A stretch of DNA of 17,033 nucleotides, from positions 1 to 17,033 of the forward strand of contig JBBRGO010000042.1 of assembly GCA_038224055.1 (NCBI GenBank), written 5' to 3'. The DNA comes from JBDSSS01 sp038224055 (lineage in GTDB: Bacteria > Actinomycetota > Actinomycetes > Actinomycetales > Dermatophilaceae). Made by a program: the position numbers and the translations under genes. The notes beneath the pieces are model-generated. The model had not been told where the DNA came from, did no database searches, and saw only the letters and a program-made list of their open reading frames with translations. Below, one piece after another: positions 13,392 to 17,033 of this stretch (positions are counted from its first letter, which is position 1; each line of letters starts with the position of its first letter).

Positions 13392-14759
13392 GTGGGCGCC
13401 GCCGACCATCCCGCCACCGCCCCATCGTCGGACTGGGACGCCCCGGTCGCCGACGGCCCGGTCGACGCGACCGTCGTGCTGCCGGGCAGCAAGAGCCTCA
13501 CCAACCGCTACCTCGTGCTCGCGGCGCTCGCGGTCGACCGGTCCCGACTGCGCGCACCGCTCCGGTCACGCGACACGCTGCTGATGGCCGACGCGTTGCG
13601 CTCGCTCGGGGTCGGCATCGAGGACGTTGCCGGCGAGGGCGAGGTCGGCGGCCCGGTCGACTGGCTCATCACCCCGCCCGAGCGACTGCGGGGCGGGGTC
13701 GGCATCGACTGCGGCCTCGCCGGGACCGTCATGCGCTTCCTCCCGGCCGTGGCCGCGCTCGCCGAGGGCGACGTGCGCCTCGACGGCGACCCCCAGGCGC
13801 GCGTCCGACCGATGGCCCCCGTCGTCGACGCGTTGCGCCGGCTCGGGGTCGAGATCTCCGACGACGGATCCGGGCGTCTCCCGCTCACCGTCCACGGCCG
13901 CGGGAGCGTGCCGGGCGGGGCGGTGACGATGGACGCGTCGGCGTCGTCCCAGTTCGTCTCGGCGCTGCTGCTGGCCGGCCCTCGCTACGACCTCGGCGTC
14001 ACCGTGCACCACGACGGCAAGCCGGTGCCGAGCGAGCCGCACATCCTGATGACGGTCGAGACGCTTCGCGACGCGGGCGCCGTCGTCGACGACTCGGAGC
14101 CGAACACGTGGCGCGTCGAGCCCTCGGAGATCAACGCCCTCGACGTCTCCGTCGAGCCTGACCTGTCCAATGCCGGCCCCTTCATCGCAGCGGCGCTCGT
14201 CACCGGCGGCACGGTGCACGTGCCGGGCTGGCCGCAGCACACGACGCAGGCCGGTGACCTGATGCGCGAGATCCTCGACACGATGGGCGCCGACGTCCGG
14301 CTCGACCGCGAGGGACTCACCGTCTCGGGCACGGGCGAGCTCGTCGGGATCGACATCGACCTGCACGACGCCGCGGAGCTGACCCCCACCGTCGCCGCGC
14401 TCGCCGCGCTCGCCTCGACGCCGTCGTGGATCCGCGGCGTCGCGCACATCCGCGGCCACGAGACGGACCGGCTCGCTGCCCTGACGGCCGAGCTCGGGCG
14501 GTTCGGCAGCCCTGTCACCGAGCTCGACGACGGACTGCGAATCAGCCCGGCAGTATTGAGCGGCAGTCGGTTCCGCTCCTACCACGATCACCGGATGGCC
14601 ACCGCGGGCGCGATCCTCGGGCTCCGCGTGCCGGACACGACGGTCGAGGACATCGGCACGACCCGCAAGACGATGCCTGACTTCGTCGGGCTCTGGGACG
14701 GCATGCTCGCCGACTCCGGCCTGACCCGGGGTGCAACGGTGGGCGGGAACGGACGGTGA
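13392..14759 (+). CDS. aroA: 3-phosphoshikimate 1-carboxyvinyltransferase (EPSP synthase)
   Basis: 455 residues from a GTG at 13392. It catalyses the transfer of enolpyruvate from PEP to shikimate 3-phosphate, the sixth step of the shikimate pathway, in the cytosol. Motifs in order are PGSKSLTNRYLVLAALA (substrate Lys), GLAGTVMRF (PEP loop, G111-F116), RPMAPVVDALRRLG, SASSQFVSALLLAG, DLSNAGPFIAAALV, HETDRLAAL, YHDHRMA and TTRKTMPDF with the C-terminal catalytic Lys. The PEP/glyphosate loop departs from the E. coli LGNAGTAMRPL: N94 becomes Leu, A98 becomes Val and P101 becomes Phe (F116). There is an N-terminal extension of about 25 residues compared with the E. coli enzyme. The DoxX stop is 2 bp upstream and the rsgA start overlaps the stop as GTGA, so the three are probably cotranscribed. 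Identification is firm. Confidence 0.96.
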   Translation: MGAADHPATAPSSDWDAPVADGPVDATVVLPGSKSLTNRYLVLAALAVDRSRLRAPLRSRDTLLMADALRSLGVGIEDVAGEGEVGGPVDWLITPPERLRGGVGIDCGLAGTVMRFLPAVAALAEGDVRLDGDPQARVRPMAPVVDALRRLGVEISDDGSGRLPLTVHGRGSVPGGAVTMDASASSQFVSALLLAGPRYDLGVTVHHDGKPVPSEPHILMTVETLRDAGAVVDDSEPNTWRVEPSEINALDVSVEPDLSNAGPFIAAALVTGGTVHVPGWPQHTTQAGDLMREILDTMGADVRLDREGLTVSGTGELVGIDIDLHDAAELTPTVAALAALASTPSWIRGVAHIRGHETDRLAALTAELGRFGSPVTELDDGLRISPAVLSGSRFRSYHDHRMATAGAILGLRVPDTTVEDIGTTRKTMPDFVGLWDGMLADSGLTRGATVGGNGR

Positions 14760-15841
14760 GCTGGCGGGACCTCGACGAGAGCGACATCCGGATCCGTCCG
14801 AGCCGGAAGAACTCGCGGCCGCGCACGAAGGACCGACCTGCCCACGACGACGCCCTCGTCGCGATGGTGATCGGCGTCGACCGCGGTCGGTACACCTGCC
14901 TGTTGCCCGCGGGAGCCCTCGGCAAGAAGGAGCGCGAGCGGGTCGTCACCGCGATGAAGGCACGCGAGATCGGCCGCACGCGCATCGTCGTCGGTGACGA
15001 CGTCGCGATCGTCGGCGACGTCGCCGGAGGTCCGGACGCCCTGGCCCGCATCGTCCGCATCGAGGAGCGACGCTCGGTGCTGCGCCGCACCGCCGACGAC
15101 ACCGACCCCTACGAGCGGATCATCGTGGCGAACGCCGACCAGCTCGTCATCGTCACGGCGCTCGCCGACCCCGAGCCGCGGCCGCGGATGGTCGACCGCT
15201 GCCTCGTCGCGGCCTACGACGCCGGCATGACCCCCGTCCTCGCCCTGACCAAGTCCGACCTCGTCGACCCCACGGAGTTCCTCGCCAACTACGCCCCGCT
15301 CGAGGTCGCGCACGTCGTCACCTCGCGCGTCGAGGGCGGCTTCACCGGTCTCGAGGCCCTACGTGACCGGCTCGCGGGCAAGATCTCCGTGCTCGTGGGC
15401 CACTCGGGGGTGGGCAAGAGCACCCTCGTCAACGGGCTCGTGCCCGGAGCCGGTCGCGCGACCGGCATCGTCAACGACACGACCGGCCGGGGCCGACACA
15501 CCTCCTCCAGCGCGGTCGCCCTCCGGCTGCCCGATGCCGCCGGCCGACGGGCCGGTGACGGCTGGGTCATCGACACCCCGGGTGTGCGCTCCTTCGGCCT
15601 CGCCCACATCGACGTCGACCGGATCATCGACAACTTCCCCGACCTCGCCGAGGGCGCGGAGGGCTGCCCGCGCGGGTGCAGCCACGACGAGCCGGAGTGC
15701 GCCCTCGACGCGTGGGTCGCCGACGGGCACGCGGGCTCGGCCGGCCCGTCCCGGCTCGAGTCGCTACGGCGCCTGCTGGGCAGCCGCGGGACCGCCGAGG
15801 AGCGCGACGACCGGGACAGCCGGGACGACCGCGGGCGCTAG
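14756..15841 (+). CDS. rsgA: Ribosome small-subunit-dependent GTPase RsgA (circularly permuted)
   Basis: 361 residues. An N-terminal OB-fold region (about 35-105) is followed by a circularly permuted GTPase: the G4 motif TKSD (165-168) precedes the G1 P-loop GHSGVGKST (215-223), then the TTGRGRHTSS switch region and G3 DTPG (273-276). A zinc knuckle with C304, C308, H310 and C315 follows. In bacteria this protein checks late 30S maturation and is stimulated by the 30S subunit. The first 30 residues and the last 20 (Asp/Arg-rich, RDDRDSRDDRGR) are low-complexity additions. The GTG start overlaps the aroA stop, giving translational coupling. Its TAG stop is embedded in a TAGGTT box that may serve as the -10 of hisN. 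Confidence 0.96.
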   Translation: MSWRDLDESDIRIRPSRKNSRPRTKDRPAHDDALVAMVIGVDRGRYTCLLPAGALGKKERERVVTAMKAREIGRTRIVVGDDVAIVGDVAGGPDALARIVRIEERRSVLRRTADDTDPYERIIVANADQLVIVTALADPEPRPRMVDRCLVAAYDAGMTPVLALTKSDLVDPTEFLANYAPLEVAHVVTSRVEGGFTGLEALRDRLAGKISVLVGHSGVGKSTLVNGLVPGAGRATGIVNDTTGRGRHTSSSAVALRLPDAAGRRAGDGWVIDTPGVRSFGLAHIDVDRIIDNFPDLAEGAEGCPRGCSHDEPECALDAWVADGHAGSAGPSRLESLRRLLGSRGTAEERDDRDSRDDRGR

Positions 15842-15844
15842 GTT
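15839..15844 (+). promoter_or_regulatory. -10 box TAGGTT, possible leaderless promoter of hisN
   Basis: TAGGTT is followed by 6 nt and the GTG at 15851; its first three bases are the rsgA stop codon. No clear -35 is seen. It would allow hisN to be expressed apart from aroA-rsgA. Confidence 0.4.
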
Positions 15845-15850
15845 GACCCG

Positions 15851-16657
15851 GTGACCACTGCCTTCGAGACCCACTACGACGACGACCTGCGTCTCGCCCA
15901 CGTGCTCGCCGATGCGGCCGAGCGGATCACGATGGCGCGCTTCCTCGCGTCCGACCTCGTCGTCGAGAGCAAGCCGGACCTCAGCCCCGTCACCGACGCC
16001 GACCGCTCCGTCGAGGAGCTCATCCGGGCCCAGCTGAGACGGACCCGGCCCCGGGACGCCGTCGAGGGTGAGGAGTTCGACACGACCGGCCACGGCCCGC
16101 GGCGCTGGGTCATCGACCCCATCGACGGCACGAAGAACTTCGTCCGCGGCGTCCCCGTCTGGGCGACCCTCATCGGCCTCGTCGACGCGGGACGGCCCGT
16201 CATGGGGCTCGTGGCCGCCCCGGCGCTCCAGCGTCGCTGGTGGGCGGCGGCCGGCTCGGGTGCCTGGACCGGGCGGTCACTGACATCGGCGCGGCGTCTT
16301 GCGGTCTCGCGGGTCGGGCGGCTCGAGGACGCCTCCCTGTCGTACTCGTCCCTGGCCGGCTGGCACGAGCGCGGCCGCCGCGACGCCTTCCTGGGTCTCG
16401 CGGACGACTGCTGGCGGACTCGTGCCTACGGCGACTTCTGGTCCTACATGCTCGTGGCCGAAGGTGCCGTCGACGTTGCCGCCGAGCCCGAGCTCGAGGT
16501 CTACGACATGGCTGCCCTCGTCCCGATCGTGCAGGAGGCCGGCGGCCGCTTCACCGGCCTCGACGGCCGCGACGGGTGCTGGAGCGGCGACGCGCTCGCG
16601 AGCAACGGGCTGCTCCACGACGAGGTCCTGAGCCGCGTCGGACGGGCGGCGTCGTGA
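15851..16657 (+). CDS. hisN: Histidinol-phosphatase, inositol-monophosphatase family
   Basis: 268 residues. The magnesium-binding signatures of the IMPase superfamily are present: EGEEF (first acidic ligands), DPIDGTKNF (D89, D92) and the distal VYDMAAL (D219) followed by QEAGGRFTG. Actinobacteria use this family, not the HAD or PHP types, to dephosphorylate L-histidinol phosphate in histidine synthesis. The length, the EVYDMAALVPIV stretch and the gene position beside aroA and rsgA match actinobacterial HisN, although inositol-phosphate phosphatase activity cannot be excluded from sequence. The GTG at 15851 lies 9 bp after the rsgA stop, with a weak AGG 8 nt upstream or, alternatively, a leaderless start from TAGGTT. 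Its stop overlaps the start of the acetyltransferase gene as GTGA. Confidence 0.92.
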   Translation: MTTAFETHYDDDLRLAHVLADAAERITMARFLASDLVVESKPDLSPVTDADRSVEELIRAQLRRTRPRDAVEGEEFDTTGHGPRRWVIDPIDGTKNFVRGVPVWATLIGLVDAGRPVMGLVAAPALQRRWWAAAGSGAWTGRSLTSARRLAVSRVGRLEDASLSYSSLAGWHERGRRDAFLGLADDCWRTRAYGDFWSYMLVAEGAVDVAAEPELEVYDMAALVPIVQEAGGRFTGLDGRDGCWSGDALASNGLLHDEVLSRVGRAAS

Positions 16658-17033
16658 CCCCTCCAGCCACTGTGCGGCACGCCGCACCCGACGACGTGCC
16701 CGCCCTCGCCACCGTGGCGGCGGCCACCTTCGCCCTCGCCTGTCCCCCGTCCATGACCGCGGAGCGCGTCGACCGGTTCGTCGCCGCGGTGCTCTCGCCA
16801 CCGCGCTTCCGCGCCTACCTGGCCGATCCGGCCCGAGCCGTCCTGCTCGCCGAGGACGGCGCCCCCCTCGGTTACGCGATGCTCGTGGCCGGCGAGCCCG
16901 CCGACGACGACGTGCGCGCCGCCGTGGCGGCGAGACCCACCGTCGAGCTGAGCAAGATCTACGTGCTGCCCGCCGCGCACGGCACCGGAGCGGCCGGCGC
17001 GCTCATGGCGGCCGGACTGGCGTGGGCCGCCGA
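16654..17033 (+). CDS. GNAT-family N-acetyltransferase (3' partial, cut by window edge)
   Basis: Open from the GTG at 16654 to the right edge, 126 complete codons. It begins VTPPATVRHAAPDDVPALAT, the usual GNAT first strand and helix. Later LLAEDGAPLGYAMLV matches strands 2-3, and VELSKIYVLPAAHGTGAAGALM matches strand 4 and the acetyl-CoA pyrophosphate loop (Q/R-x-x-G-x-G/A, here H-G-T-G-A-A). The segment DDVRAAVAARPTVELSKIYVL resembles small actinobacterial GNAT proteins annotated as ribosomal-protein or small-molecule acetyltransferases, but the substrate is not known. The 4-bp overlap with hisN suggests the same transcript. The C-terminus, which would carry the last strand, is outside the window. 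Confidence 0.85.
   Translation, partial: MTPPATVRHAAPDDVPALATVAAATFALACPPSMTAERVDRFVAAVLSPPRFRAYLADPARAVLLAEDGAPLGYAMLVAGEPADDDVRAAVAARPTVELSKIYVLPAAHGTGAAGALMAAGLAWAA

Overview
The window is a GC-rich, densely packed chromosomal segment from an actinobacterium, probably of the Micrococcales/Intrasporangiaceae kind (the family level is an inference from gene content, not a measured placement). Supporting signs are the many GTG starts, five 4-bp stop/start overlaps (ATGA or GTGA), -10-like boxes directly in front of start codons as in leaderless actinobacterial genes, a mycothiol-type SigR/RsrA pair, a 24-residue bL37 ribosomal microprotein, and an IMPase-family HisN. No tRNA, rRNA, CRISPR array, insertion sequence or phage gene is visible.

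Left part (1-6877): the 3' portion of a large FtsK/SpoIIIE multi-ATPase protein of the EssC/EccC (type VII secretion) kind runs in from the left edge. It converges on a zinc-free medium-chain dehydrogenase/quinone-reductase gene on the minus strand. That gene diverges from a 769-residue MMPL/RND-family membrane transporter.

Middle (6842-10080): two overlapping minus-strand genes encode paralogous multi-pass membrane proteins with C-terminal HD-GYP-like domains, each with an altered catalytic signature. Just upstream on the same strand is an unlisted 27-residue hydrophobic ORF with a strong ribosome binding site. It is followed by about 330 bp of less GC-rich intergenic DNA containing a GntR/FCD-type operator-like palindrome, repeated ACCAAGTCTTT elements, a 16-bp palindrome and a 9-bp tandem repeat. 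This DNA leads on the plus strand to the bL37 microgene and a strong hairpin.

Stress cluster (10107-12730, minus strand): SRAP (HMCES/YedK-like abasic-site crosslinker), a KANL3/Tex30-like alpha/beta hydrolase, the ECF sigma factor SigR and its zinc anti-sigma RsrA lie in a row. A textbook SigR-type promoter (GGAAT-N18-GTT) sits across the end of the hydrolase gene. It is placed so that transcription would start almost at an upstream in-frame ATG of sigR, suggesting an autoregulated, N-terminally extended sigma factor isoform.

Right part (12871-17033, plus strand): a DoxX-like membrane protein, aroA (EPSP synthase), rsgA (ribosome-assembly GTPase), hisN (histidinol-phosphatase) and a GNAT acetyltransferase cut by the right edge. 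They are spaced by -4 to +9 bp and are likely at least partly one operon, with a possible internal leaderless promoter for hisN. Most of the window is core or housekeeping. The least explained parts are the paired degenerate HD-GYP membrane proteins with their small ORF, and the sigR promoter/start arrangement.
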